Source: Arthonia radiata (Eukaryota; Ascomycota; Arthoniomycetes; Arthoniales; Arthoniaceae). From it: a DNA stretch of 64,000 nt. The stretch lies in assembly GCA_002989075.1 (NCBI GenBank), contig PSQN01000014.1:62001-126000 (forward strand), written 5' to 3'. The stretch's first letter is position 1. Each line of letters starts with the position of its first letter. Made by a program: the position numbers and the translations under genes. Positions 53,949 through 64,000 of the stretch are shown piece by piece. The notes under the pieces were generated by a model, which was given only the letters and a program-made list of their open reading frames with translations, was not told where the DNA came from and searched no databases.

Positions 53949-56057
53949 CTATAATCGCAGACCTCCGCTATCTTTGCCTCCAAACAGCCGATCTAACGGA
54001 CCAGGCCCACCGCTGCTGCGTGAGCCTTCGTTGTCGTCCCCAATGTTCATCCATTTGGGCTTCGTGAAGTTGATCTTGGGGAGCTCAGGCTTGTCCACGG
54101 CATCGAAGGTATTCTTCACGCGATGCGCAAACTCCTGGAAGAAGTTGCCCTCGTTCTCCTCTTCTGCTGGCTGACGACGAGCGGCAGGCGCTGACGTCGG
54201 GCCCTCTCTCGCTGTCGGCGTCATTGGTGCAACTGCCTGTTTCCTTCTTGGTGACATGGCTCCTGACGGGGTGTTCTGCCCTGATCGAGGTGGACTGTCA
54301 GAGTAGGGTGCAAGTGCAGGCCCCGCCGTTGATCTTGCGTGCTGGTGACTGCTACCGTCATGAGCTTGATCTGCAAGCCCAACGCCAGAGTTGCCTAGCC
54401 GCTCGCGCTCCAACAGCGCTCGGCCTTCTCTCCAGCCGCCAGTGCCAAAACCTGACTGATTGTCTTCGCTATCGTCGTCAAGGAAGCCGAAACCCACAAC
54501 CTTCTTGATTCGACCGTAGAGGTTGAACAAGCTCGCCAGGACAGGCACAAGAATGAGAATCGGAAAGAACGCGGAGAACACCTCGCCCAGAGGCGTGAAG
54601 TTGATGAGCTTGCCCAGAAATCTGTAGTAAGCTGTCTCTGTGTAGATTTCCTTCGGCAGGAACGTGATAAAGTTGTAAGACAAAGGCACAGTAAGCTTGG
54701 CAACCTGCATGGCGTACCAACACGCGCTCTCCGAGTATGTGTGTCTCCGGACTAGAGCTCGATTGCCCCAGACTTTGACCTCACTGATCGACCTCAGAGC
54801 GGCTGCGCACATGTAGCAAAGCCAGGCGCCTGCCATGAGTTGACCTGCGAAGCCAATCTTACCGCGCTCAGTGGATTTTGGGTGATGGACGATCGAGAGG
54901 CCCACCACTGAAATAGCGGGAACCGCACGCTTGAAGATTTCCGACCAAACAACACAGGCGGACGCCAAGCCGAAGAAGATACTGCCTGCCAGGCGCAGAG
55001 CCGGGAAGAACGTTGCGTGCACTTGGTACCTCACATACGGCGTAAAGACCTTTGGTCGGTACCAGTTCGAGTGTGACGCAAAGATCCCGTACTCGAGCTT
55101 CTTCGATGATGAGGCATCTAGGATCGCCTGCAACTCATTCGCTTCGCGCACCAGCTGATCCCACTCCTCGATAAATCGTATCCGTCTGTGCCGGGCACGC
55201 TTCAGCTTCCTTGTCAGATCAGCCAGATACCGTTCTGTGATGATGTGCGGTACGTTGTTCTCGGCAATGCGAGCCCTGGGTGCTCGGGCCGCACGCGCCT
55301 CTGGTAAATCTGAGGTATCTGCTAGTTCCTCGATCCAAGCTTGAAAGTCGAGTGCTGTTCCTGTCTTGCGCTTCCGCAGCTCCATTACTTGTACTTCGAG
55401 GTTGTCGTGCTCATCCATCGCATCCGTCATCTTGTCGTGCACTCGTGGGGCTTGCGTCTCCAGCTGTCGCAATCTGCCGCTTGTGCTAGCGCTGTGGTAT
55501 AGTCTCCTCGGAATAGCGACCAAGCCGTGGCCCATGAGGTATATGGCGAGTATCAAACCCCAAGCGTACGCCAAAGCGATGGCAGTGCCCTTGATAGTAT
55601 TTGCATGAAACCCATTGTTCAAGATGTAGTATACGAGCACAGCGATGGCGGATCCAAATATCATGAGCTGATAGCGGAGGTTCGATCGTACAGAGTCCCA
55701 AACTCGTTTATCCGTGTCACGGTGGCCTGAATCCACATAGTCGCCGAGGAAAGGTAGTATGAACCAGGTCAAGACGAAGGTCAACCAGTACGCAATGCGC
55801 CACATGGCCCGCACGAAGCCATCCGGTAGCGAGATTCCGCGAGCGATGCCATCTTCGTCCTCAACAGCATTGCTCGCGAGGTCTATTGGGACCAAAAGAA
55901 TAATACTGCATGGTATTGCGAGACAGAGGAAGACGGGTAGGAGGAGGTACGCCGGTGTTGACCGGAGTGGAAGGTAATAGCGGAGCAAGAAGAGAGTGAG
56001 AACACATATGGCCACGAGCGCGAAGGAGAAGGTAGCTGTTGATCCAGCTTGTGACAT
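53949..56057 (-). CDS. LMBR1 domain membrane protein (LMBD2-like)
   Basis: A single exon encodes 702 residues. Five hydrophobic helices lie in the N-terminal 190 residues (ALVAICVLTLFLLRYYL, LLLPVFLCLAIPCSIILLV, YWLTFVLTWFILPFL, LMIFGSAIAVLVYYIL, AIALAYAWGLILAIYLMGHGLVAIPRRL). A long charged coiled-coil region follows (DKMTDAMDEHDNLEVQVMELRKRK, ERYLADLTRKLKRARHRR). Four more helices come next, ending in FITFLPKEIYTETAYYRFLGKLINFTPLG, a hallmark of LMBD2-type proteins. The tail is disordered. LMBD2 proteins are multi-pass membrane proteins linked to receptor signalling in animals; their fungal role is not established. The gene diverges from AP-1 gamma. Confidence 0.9.
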   Translation of the reverse strand: MSQAGSTATFSFALVAICVLTLFLLRYYLPLRSTPAYLLLPVFLCLAIPCSIILLVPIDLASNAVEDEDGIARGISLPDGFVRAMWRIAYWLTFVLTWFILPFLGDYVDSGHRDTDKRVWDSVRSNLRYQLMIFGSAIAVLVYYILNNGFHANTIKGTAIALAYAWGLILAIYLMGHGLVAIPRRLYHSASTSGRLRQLETQAPRVHDKMTDAMDEHDNLEVQVMELRKRKTGTALDFQAWIEELADTSDLPEARAARAPRARIAENNVPHIITERYLADLTRKLKRARHRRIRFIEEWDQLVREANELQAILDASSSKKLEYGIFASHSNWYRPKVFTPYVRYQVHATFFPALRLAGSIFFGLASACVVWSEIFKRAVPAISVVGLSIVHHPKSTERGKIGFAGQLMAGAWLCYMCAAALRSISEVKVWGNRALVRRHTYSESACWYAMQVAKLTVPLSYNFITFLPKEIYTETAYYRFLGKLINFTPLGEVFSAFFPILILVPVLASLFNLYGRIKKVVGFGFLDDDSEDNQSGFGTGGWREGRALLERERLGNSGVGLADQAHDGSSHQHARSTAGPALAPYSDSPPRSGQNTPSGAMSPRRKQAVAPMTPTAREGPTSAPAARRQPAEEENEGNFFQEFAHRVKNTFDAVDKPELPKINFTKPKWMNIGDDNEGSRSSGGPGPLDRLFGGKDSGGLRL

Positions 56058-56545
56058 ATCTATTGTGGTGTTCGCTGGGAGAGGGCGGGTTGCGCCCAGG
56101 CGGTTGACATCAGCGGGAGAGGCTCCGGTGCTGAGCTTGCGGTGTCATGTGCAGCTATGGATATAGCTCAAGTTGTTCAAATGGAAGGGTTTGAAAGTAG
56201 TTCTGACGAAGAGGTACTGAATGGGAAGATAGAAGTTGAGGACGTGGCCGACACTTTCCTCGTGATAGATCTCATCTACACTAGCGCCGCTAGCAGAGGG
56301 GCGAGAAATTTTCCTGCCTGATTTGTAGACGTCCCAGAATTCATGCTTCACCAGATGTTGATATTCAAAGAACATCACACTGTAAAACCCGAAGCCACAC
56401 TCGAGCTCCACTCACTCCATGCACCAAGTCACAGTCCATACTTACGCTTCAGTCTGGATGCTGTCAATGAGTTGAGCTTGGACTTTGGGAGCACCGTCAA
56501 CCTCCGTCTCTTTGCGTGCAACACACATCCCTTGCGGCTTGAGCC
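56058..56545. promoter_or_regulatory. Divergent promoter region (LMBR1 protein / AP-1 gamma)
   Basis: About 490 bp between diverging starts. No specific element is recognised. Confidence 0.4.
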
Positions 56546-59238
56546 ATGAGCTCCTGTGAGTCGGACAAGAGGCTCTAACGCTGATAACTTGGAGCTGATA
56601 CCAGTCATAACCTAGTAAAGCAATTCATCCGCAATGTGCGCGCCGCAAAGACCATCGCTGACGAGCGAGCCGTCGTTCAAAAGGAGAGTGCAGCCATACG
56701 AGCAAGCTTTAGGGAAGAAAGCCACGACTCCAATGTGCGGCGCAACAATGTCGCCAAACTACTATACCTGTTCACATTGGGTGAGCGAACACACTTTGGG
56801 CAGATCGAATGCCTCAAGCTTTTGGCCTCGCCGCGCTTTGCGGACAAGCGATTGGGCTACCTGGGGACAATGCTCCTACTGGATGAGAATCAAGAGGTGT
56901 TGACACTAGTGACGAATTCACTGTCCAAGTATGCTCGCCCATATCTACCGCTACCGCAAACAGATGATGTGCTAATCTGAGGAAACAGTGATCTGAAGCA
57001 TTCCAATCAGTTCGTTGTCGGCCTCGCCTTGACGACACTGGGTAACATCGCAGGTGTCGAGATGTCGCGAGATCTGTTCCCAGAAGTCGAGAGCATGCTA
57101 ACCACAGCCAATCCATACATCCGCCGAAAAGCAGCACTATGCGCAATGCGAATATGTCGGAAAGTACCAGACCTACAAGAACATTTCTTCGACAAGGCGA
57201 AAATACTGCTCAACGATCGCAATCATGGCGTGCTCATGTGCGGTCTCACACTAGTTACAAGCATGTGCGAGGCCGAAGAAGATTCTGAAGAGGAGGCTGA
57301 GGAGAGCGTCATTGAGCTGTTCAAGCCGTTGACAGGCTCCCTTGTAAAAGTGTTGAAAGGGCTTGCCAGCTCAGGGTACGCACCAGAGCATGATGTTTCT
57401 GGCATTGCCGATCCATTTGTTCAAGTCAAAATCTTGAAATTGTTCAGAGTACTGGGTCGCGGCGATACTGAGATTAGCGAGCAGATCAACGACATCCTGG
57501 CGCAGGTCGCTACCAACACTGACTCCTCCAAGAACGTTGGCAACTCCATCCTTTACGAGACCGTGCTCACCATTCTCGAGATCGAAGCGGACACCGGCTT
57601 GAGAGTGCTAGGTGTCAATATACTTGGCAAGTTTCTCTCCAACAAGGACAACAACATCCGCTACGTCGCGCTCAACACCCTTATCAAAGTCGTCGCTATC
57701 GAACCAAATGCCGTGCAACGACATCGCAATACTATCCTAGACTGCTTGCGAGACCCCGACATCAGCATCCGAAGACGAGCCCTCGATCTTAGCTTTACCT
57801 TAATCAACGCGGACAATGTGCGATATCTCGTGCGCGAGCTGCTGGCATTCCTTGAAGTGGCCGATAACGAGTTCAAACCAAACCTCACATCACAGATTGG
57901 GGTTTCAGCAGACCGCTATGCACCCAACAAGAGATGGCATGTCGACACCATGCTGCGCATGCTCAAGCTGGCTGGCAACTATGTCAAAGAGCCTATTCTG
58001 GCGTCGTTCGTTCGTCTGATTGCTACAAGTCCAGATCTCCAGACCTATGCTGTTCAAAAGCTGTACTCGAATCTCCGAGAGGACATCTCGCAGGAAGGTC
58101 TAACGTTAGCCGCAACTTGGTGCATTGGTGAATATGGAGACTCACTGCTGCGCGGTGGTTCTTACGAAGAAGAGGAGCTCGTCAAAGAAGTGCGAGAAAG
58201 CGACATCGTGGATCTCTACGCTCGGATATTAGGAAGTAGCTTCAAGAGCCAGAACGTTACTCAATACATCGTCACATCGGCAATGAAGCTTTCCACTCGT
58301 TTCGGCGAACCTTCGCAGATTGAACGATTGCGAAGGCTTGAGCTCAACTATCAAGCAGACCTTGATGTTGAAATTCAGCAGAGAGCGATGGAGTACGGCA
58401 ACCTCTTCGGGTTTGATCAGATTCGACAAGGTGTCCTGGAGAAGATGCCAGCGCCAGAGATCCGGGATGAGCAGCGAATACTGGGAGAGCAAAATACGCG
58501 CAAAAGGCAGCCCAAGGTACAGAAGAAAAAGCCCAGCAAGATTACGCAAGACGATCTGCTGGACCTTATGGGTGGTGACACGGACATGGCCGGGCCAGAC
58601 ATTAGTGCCACAGTCAACGGCAATCAAGCAAATAATGCGGATCTACTAGCGGACGTTCTGAACGTGTCATCGCCCACGTCTGGCCCTGTGAGCCCTCAGG
58701 CTCGCAACAATAACGACATAATGAGTCTTTTCGACAATTCAGGACCTGGCAACACCACTCCCACTGTTCAACAACAGCAGCAGTCGTCCAACTTTGATCT
58801 TCTGAACGGCTCAAGCTCTGCGGCACCTGCTGCGGCCCCGTCAACGCAAGCCCACCAAGCCTATTCAAAGAATGATCTGGTGGTCACGTTCTCCATCAAG
58901 CGCGACGCATCTGCAGTTCAGGCTGTTGCGCGCTTCACTAACAACAGTCTCGCTTCCAATATATCGAGCTTGTCTTTGCAAGTCGCTGTTCCGAAGTCTC
59001 AAAGGCTGCAGCTACAGTCGCTGAACAAGGATGTGCTACCTCCTGGAGAGGATGCGACGCAAGCGATGAAGGTGGTTGGGGTGAATGGAGTAGGTCGCGC
59101 TCGATCACCGTAAATGATACACACTAATTCAGACTGTAGCCGCCGCCGGCTAAGCTTCGACTACGGCTTAAGCTTCAATACGCAATAGACGGTGGAGCAC
59201 CTCTTAATGAACAAGTGGACTGGTCTGAACCTGCTTGA
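56546..59238 (+). CDS. APL4: AP-1 adaptor complex gamma subunit (gamma-adaptin)
   Basis: Exons 56546-56555, 56616-56928, 56989-59089 and 59140-59238 give 840 residues. The 10-nt first exon plus a TA at the next acceptor gives [32 protein letters not shown] (in segments), the exact start expected for gamma-adaptin. The armadillo-like trunk spans about 1-590 ([54 protein letters not shown]). A Gln/Ser-rich hinge follows with possible clathrin-interaction strings ([16 protein letters not shown]). The C-terminal ear ([19 protein letters not shown] to [21 protein letters not shown]) is completed only by the last exon. AP-1 sorts cargo into clathrin vesicles between trans-Golgi and endosomes. Introns are 60, 60 and 50 nt. 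Confidence 0.97.
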
Positions 59239-59749
59239 GAGGATTTTGTCTCGAGATACACGACTGCACACGACGTAACGAGACGCATTGGAGCTAACCT
59301 CATGAGGAGCCACAGGCAATGCATTCAGCATCCCCAGCAAGCGACCATTATCACTACCGATGATACATTAGAGGCACTACCACGATCCTCACAGCCTTCT
59401 GAATTAGAACAATCACAGCAATTCGAGCTTTACACAATGCTTACGGCGACATTATTGCAATAATGGCACGAAGAGCACTGCTGGAAATCTGTATACACGC
59501 TGGTTGCTTGACGAACTAGCGCGTGTTGGTGCCCCCTGATTGGGTACTCTTGCGAGTAGGCTCGCATGCTCGTGGCCCTATTTGCGAGAGTGCTTACAGA
59601 TCCCGGCATAAGCACAATAACGGAGTTTAAGTCGCGCCGCCTGCGGGTTTTGCCCAGTCCGTCAGGCTATATAACCATCCAAAGGGACATCTCAAAGCTC
59701 ATCGGCGACGCATTAGCAAAGCTGTGTAGCCAATATTGACGCATTCAAG
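59239..59749. other. Intergenic, upstream of the carboxylesterase
   Basis: About 510 bp. A tataaccat string near 59669 could act as a TATA-type element about 80 bp before the start codon. No gene is recognised. Confidence 0.45.
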
Positions 59750-61560
59750 ATGATCTCCAACAGAGCAACTTCGACTCGGACGCTTTTTCAGCTGTTCCTT
59801 CTGACTTTGGCTCGAGCTGTACCACAGCCAACAGTCGACCTAGGATATACGCAGTACGAAGGTCTGGATCTGGGCAATGGTGTTTCCCAGTTTCTTGGGC
59901 TACGGTATGCGAAGGCACCTACTGGCGATCTGAGGTGGGCACTTCCACAGGCACCAGACAGAACGTCGGGGGTCATGGAGGCTACTGAGGTATGTACCTC
60001 CCGTTGCATTAGAAAATCCAAGCAAGCATCGAAGCATCGACGTAGAATTGATGGAGGCCTGGAGCACAAAGCTTTCGCCTTCCCAAATGCCAGACTAAGT
60101 CTTTTCAATAGCATGGTCCGCTTTGCTTTGCTGCGAACCTACCTTCAACCTCCAGATACGGTGATTCGGAAGACTGTCTGTTCGCCGATGTTTGGACGCC
60201 TGCATTCTCTATTGCCGACGATGGTGCGCCGAGCTTGAATAAGACCAAGCTGCCCGTCTTCGTATGGATCACTGGTGGCAGCTACAGTCAGCTGTACAAC
60301 TCCGAATACAACGGGACCAGTTTGGTTGAGAAGTCTGGCAATGACATTGTAGTCGTCACGTTCAACTACCGAGTTGGCGCCTTTGGATTCCTGGCCAGCG
60401 AGGAGATTGCTCAGAATGGCGCACTCAACGCCGGACTGATGGACCAGCGATTCTTCCTGCAATGGATACAGCAAAACATCGACAAGTTTGGTGGCGACCC
60501 TGGACATGTTACTCTCGTCGGAACATCGGCCGGCGCCGGTTCCTTCCTTCACCATAGCACAGCATACTCAGGGCGGAACGACAATCTCTTCCAAGCCGCA
60601 ATTTCCGACTCCCTCTACATTCCCTTTCAGCCGCGGTGCAGCTACTACCAGTATCAGTACGATGCTTACGTTGACGCAACAGGCTGCGGCGACGTAGACG
60701 ACACCCTTGCGTGCCTTCGCGCTCTTGACTCCGCTACGCTCAATGAAGCAAATGTTGCCTACCCATATCCCAATAGGTCTGAGGCTGCCAATTTCAGTGC
60801 GACCGTCGGCTCATCTGCGAATTTTCCGTATGGACCGTGTATCGACGGTGATTTCATTGCGGATGGGACGAATGCCTTGCTCGCGGCTGGCAAGTTCATA
60901 CAAGTGCCACTACTTCTCGGGAACGACAACGATGAAGGTAGCATCTTCACACCCAATACCAACAATACGAATGATGTCGATGCTTTCTTTGCTGACAACT
61001 ATCCCCTGCTTACGCTTGACGACGTCACTTCGATCAGCTCTGAGACATACTCATACCTGGCCGGCACCACTACGCCAAACCATGGGCCGTTATTTGCCCT
61101 TGCGCAAACCGCATACGGAGAGAGCACTTTCACCTGCCCATCAAACAATCTCGCATCTATTTACGCCAGTAGAATCCCAGCAGACTGTGAAGCGGCGCCG
61201 GTATGGAATTACAGATATGCTGTGCTCTCTGAAGCGAACGCCGCTGCAGGGCTTGGGACTACGCATACGTACCAGATTGCGGCATATTGGGGGCCTGGCG
61301 ATCCAGACTACAATGAGGAGTACACGACAGCGAACGCTGCGGTCATTCCGCTTGTGTCCACGTATTGGCTGAGCTTTGTCAAGACATATGATCCGAATAC
61401 GCTCGCGGGTGAGGGCGCCCCCAGCTGGGACACTTACGGCGGCGAGCAGAGTCGGCTGCTCTTTAATAACACCGGTGTGTATCCTGAGGTCGTGCCGCCG
61501 GAGCAAAATGCGAGGTGTGACTTCTGGTTGAATACAGTCGGCGAGGATCTGATGCAATAG
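59750..61560 (+). CDS. Secreted carboxylesterase/lipase (type B)
   Basis: Exons 59750-59989 and 60112-61560 give 562 residues, the family's usual size. Residues 1-24 act as a signal peptide (LFQLFLLTLARAVP). The type-B motifs are SQFLGLRYAKAPTGDLRW, then SEDCLFADVWTP after the intron, VVTFNYRVGAFGFLAS, LNAGLMDQRFFLQWIQQNI and FGGDPGHVTLVGTSAGAGS, with the nucleophile Ser in GTSAG (usually GESAG). The acid is probably the Glu in NDNDEGSIF and the base lies near THTYQIAAYWG, where the family has His. Such enzymes hydrolyse carboxylic esters outside the cell. The 122-nt intron (donor GTATGT, acceptor AATAG) is longer than average but has no introner signature. Confidence 0.92.
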
Positions 61561-61632
61561 AAAGCACAATCTTTGTTCCTGTTCAGGCTCACTGTCTGCA
61601 CTTCAGGTAGACGCAATGATCCGTGCGTGGCT

Positions 61633-62427
61633 TCAGTCGTCGCCAAAAAAGCTCAAGCCAGAGCCTTCACTATCGTTCCCAGCCTCTTCCTGCTCTAGGG
61701 TATTGTGCGGTCTTTTCTTGACTCGATCAGCTGTATCCCCACCTTCCTTATGCCGCGTGCCCTTCTTTGCGTTGCTTGTATGTTTTGACGCAGTGACATT
61801 CAACCTCATTTTCGATGACTGCTCGATCAGTTTTGGCGCCTCTGCCCCAGGGAACCACATCCCCTCCCTCAGGTCTTCCAGCTTGCCTTCCTCAGAAGCT
61901 TGTTCCACAACTCCCCACATATCGCCCCTCTCCACACTTTCTTCACCATCATCTCTCTTGCGATACAACCTCACATATTCCCTCTCGAGCGGGAAGTATA
62001 TTGCATAGCTCAAGTCAACCCGCCTTCTTCTTACCTCCGCTTCCTGCTCGTCCAGTCTCTGCCCGCCTTCTTCCTTACTTTCTCGTGCCTCTCGCAACTG
62101 CCTCACCGCCCTGCCCAATCTCCTCTCCGCTTTCCGTCGTTCAAAGAAGCGGATCTTGTGATACTTGGCAATCATCCGACTGCGCTCTTCCTTCTTTTCA
62201 ATGCCTTCAATCTCTTTCCGTAGGCTTGTCTCCTCATCTTGAAGACTCACGAGCTGTGGTGCCGACATATGCTCGGATTTGTGGGCGAGTAAGCGCGTCA
62301 CGGAGCGCAGGCGCGATTTCCGAGGGTTTATTGGGTTCGGCTTTGGTGCTGGTTTATGTGGGTTCGCGCGGGAGCGCGGATCAGACTTGTGGCGCTTCCC
62401 CGCGCGATCGCGGTCTGATGTAGACAT
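61633..62427 (-). CDS. EFG1: rRNA-processing protein Efg1
   Basis: A single exon encodes 264 residues. The basic N-terminus (RDRAGKRHKSDPRSR) is followed by the Efg1 core: RLRSVTRLLAH, LVSLQDEETSLRKEIEGIEKKEERSRMIAKYHKIRFFERRKAERRLGRAVRQL (in one coiled coil) and DLSYAIYFPLEREYVRLY. Efg1 is a nucleolar component of the early 90S/SSU processome needed for 18S rRNA maturation in yeast. The Lys/Arg-rich tail (NAKKGTRHKEGGDTADRVKKR) could act as a nuclear signal, an inference. It diverges from the SEA4/MIO gene, another growth-related gene, over about 300 bp. Confidence 0.9.
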   Translation of the reverse strand: MSTSDRDRAGKRHKSDPRSRANPHKPAPKPNPINPRKSRLRSVTRLLAHKSEHMSAPQLVSLQDEETSLRKEIEGIEKKEERSRMIAKYHKIRFFERRKAERRLGRAVRQLREARESKEEGGQRLDEQEAEVRRRRVDLSYAIYFPLEREYVRLYRKRDDGEESVERGDMWGVVEQASEEGKLEDLREGMWFPGAEAPKLIEQSSKMRLNVTASKHTSNAKKGTRHKEGGDTADRVKKRPHNTLEQEEAGNDSEGSGLSFFGDD

Positions 62428-62724
62428 GGTGCCTGTCTAGAGACAAGCAGTTCGTGCGGAGCGCGTAAAACGCAGCCCAGTGGCTTCAAGTGACAGCGAT
62501 GGCACATGCTGCATGGGAAGGTCCAGAAATTGACAAATTTTGGGTGTTCCCTTGCCGACCCTGTCCGCCAAGAGGAATCTTTTTGACTTCGTCGTTTCTG
62601 AGTCGCAGATGTTTTTTATATCGACCTACGCCTGCCACGTTTCTGAAGCAAATAGCTCTAATGAGGACAGACAGATGAAGCTGTCTACGCATTGCTATCC
62701 TTGATAAAACTATGGCCGCTAGCA
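62428..62724. promoter_or_regulatory. Divergent promoter region (EFG1 / SEA4)
   Basis: 297 bp between the diverging starts. No defined site is recognised. Confidence 0.35.
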
Positions 62725-64000
62725 ATGGAAGCCGCCATTCGATGGTCGGCCCGCAACCACCAAGATGCAACCCGTCGCTTTCTTGTCGCCGATGTCGCGA
62801 ACAACAGCATACAGTATGGTGACATAGCAGACGTGAGCGATGGCCTAATAGAACATCGCATTATCACCAGACGTGACCAACTGCCCAACTTCACTGCCTT
62901 TGACTGGTCGCGTGACGATGATACTCTGGTAGCCATTGGCACCTCAGTTGGCGAAGGCCGTATCATCAGCATTGACCCGGACCGGTCTGAACCGGATGTA
63001 CTGACACTGCCTGTGAAACTGCAACGCAAGTGCAATTCCATCTCGTTCAGTCGCGACGGCCAACTGGCAATTGGTCTGGACAGGATCCGTGGCGACACGT
63101 CGTTGAATACGTACGACATTGCATCGCAGAGCGTTGAGCCAGTCCGTAGACTAAGTGGGTCTGAAGTAATAACAAACGTCAAATATTTCAGTGACCAGCC
63201 GCAGACGCTGGTTGTAGGATCTGGTGGGATTGGTAGGTACGGACAGAGCCTGAAGATCTGGGACGTCAGAGGTACGCGCACTTTTTGTATTGATGTCGTG
63301 GAATTCTGTATGCTAAACGGGCATAGAGCCTACATCGACACCAACTGCTACCATACCAACACGGCATGTACATCTTATATCGTTGGACCCACTGGATGAG
63401 AACTACTTTGCGTCCGCAGGACCAGCCGCCGAAAATGTAGTCAGCATCTGGGACAAGCGCCGGCTACCAGATACTGAGACAGCAGCCTCGCCTTCACCAA
63501 CAAGCGCGGCTCTGCTTGAGATGGGGTCAGTACTACCTCAGGCGACACAGCCGAGCATCTGGAGTCTTCGATATAGCGGCTATAAACGAGGCGCTTTTGC
63601 TGTCTTATCCGCCGATGGCCAGATCCGCTACTTTGAGACTGCTCAGATGGCTTCTGAGGGTGGAAATGAGAGTCAGCTCTTCGTCAAGCGGTCTCACAAT
63701 GTCTTCTCGCAGCAGGTCAAGGAGAGCGACCAGGTCATTGGCTTTGATCATTCAACTCCCCGGGGCGGTAAAAATTGTCAAAGCCTCATTACAATCCGGC
63801 ACAGCCGTCAGCTATGGGCTGTAAGCGTTCCAACCTCAGCACCTACAGCAATAATGTCTTCTGCTGGTACCGCGGCTTTTACCTCAAATGCATCAACCTT
63901 TGCATGCTCGACGCGAACATCTCGCAAGCAGCTCAAGTGGTCACGATCGACACTGAATATTGAAGCTAATCCTCGATCCCACATTACGGCAGACAATACT
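62725..64000 (+). CDS. SEA4: SEA complex/GATOR2 subunit Sea4 (MIO/Mios), 5' part
   Basis: Exons 62725-63271 and 63327 to beyond 64000, so the gene is cut by the window end (about 407 residues visible). The N-terminus MEAAIRWSARNHQDATRRFLVADV matches Mios/Sea4 proteins. WD40 repeats follow (FTAFDWSRDDDTLVAIGTSVGEGRI, SISFSRDGQLAIGLDRIRGD, LDPLDENYFASAGPAAENVVSIWDKRRL, IWSLRYSGYKRGAFAVLSADGQIRYFET). Sea4/Mios forms part of GATOR2, which regulates TORC1 at the vacuole in response to amino acids. The 55-nt intron (donor GTACGC, branch GCTAAAC, acceptor TAG) restores the frame. The RING-like C-terminal end lies outside the window. Confidence 0.88.

Noticed and set aside
59990-60111. 122-nt carboxylesterase intron as a further introner
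   Set aside because: Its head (GTATGTACCTC) and tail (TTTTCAATAG) lack the introner head, core and GCTGAC spacing.
1-64000. tRNA, rRNA, CRISPR array or autonomous transposon
   Set aside because: No cloverleaf-like box A/B pair, rRNA-like block, spaced repeat array, transposase or reverse-transcriptase sequence was seen by eye. A covariance-model scan would be needed to exclude small RNA genes.

Overview
The window is nuclear DNA from a filamentous ascomycete (Pezizomycotina). The evidence is densely packed genes carrying mostly 47-67 nt GT-AG introns, a secreted plant-cell-wall-degrading enzyme set, a forkhead factor with an FHA domain, a fungal-type arylamine N-acetyltransferase and a PF11951-type regulator. 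A family of ~143-nt near-repeat introns (introner-like elements) points towards Dothideomycetes of the Mycosphaerella/Cladosporium kind, where such elements are known. That placement is inference. No rRNA, tRNA, CRISPR, autonomous transposon or virus-like element was recognised.

Layout. 1-9 kb: RBR ubiquitin ligase (-), TBC Rab-GAP of the TBC1D5 type (-), PF11951 regulator (+), secreted SMP-30-like beta-propeller (-). 9-18 kb: FAD monooxygenase (-), MetE-like protein (+), alpha/beta hydrolase (-), DNA topoisomerase III (+). 18-28 kb: an interrupted gene of unknown function (+), a Pro/Ser-rich protein (+), a BOR1-like anion transporter (-), arylamine N-acetyltransferase (+) and a broken F-box gene (+). 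28-41 kb: FHA-forkhead factor, NAD-dependent reductase, GH3 beta-glucosidase, Pro-rich protein and O-methyltransferase (all +), then a GH16-like protein (-). 42-49 kb: a membrane protein (+) and a divergent pair, GH28 (-) and GH78 (+). 49-64 kb: a small conserved-looking protein (-), TIM17 (+), an epoxide-hydrolase-like enzyme (-), an LMBR1 membrane protein (-), AP-1 gamma adaptin (+), a secreted carboxylesterase (+), EFG1 (-) and the 5' part of SEA4/MIO (+, runs off the end).

Functional reading. The housekeeping genes (TOP3, TIM17, AP-1 gamma, EFG1, SEA4, TBC, LMBR1) are unrelated neighbours, as is usual in these fungi. The 34-49 kb stretch holds four secreted carbohydrate-active proteins: GH3, GH16, GH28 and GH78. 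The GH28/GH78 pair shares a 492-bp divergent promoter and suits pectin or rhamnogalacturonan breakdown.

The most striking signal is a set of five related introns in four unrelated genes. They share their 5' end, a middle core and a branch-point motif exactly 19 nt before the acceptor. Two of them sit head-to-tail in the GH28 gene with no exon between them, so the 3' splice site of one abuts the 5' splice site of the next. Two genes carry in-frame stops and one gene has a long reading frame continuing past its stop. All five of these stops are one C-to-T change away from a sense codon.
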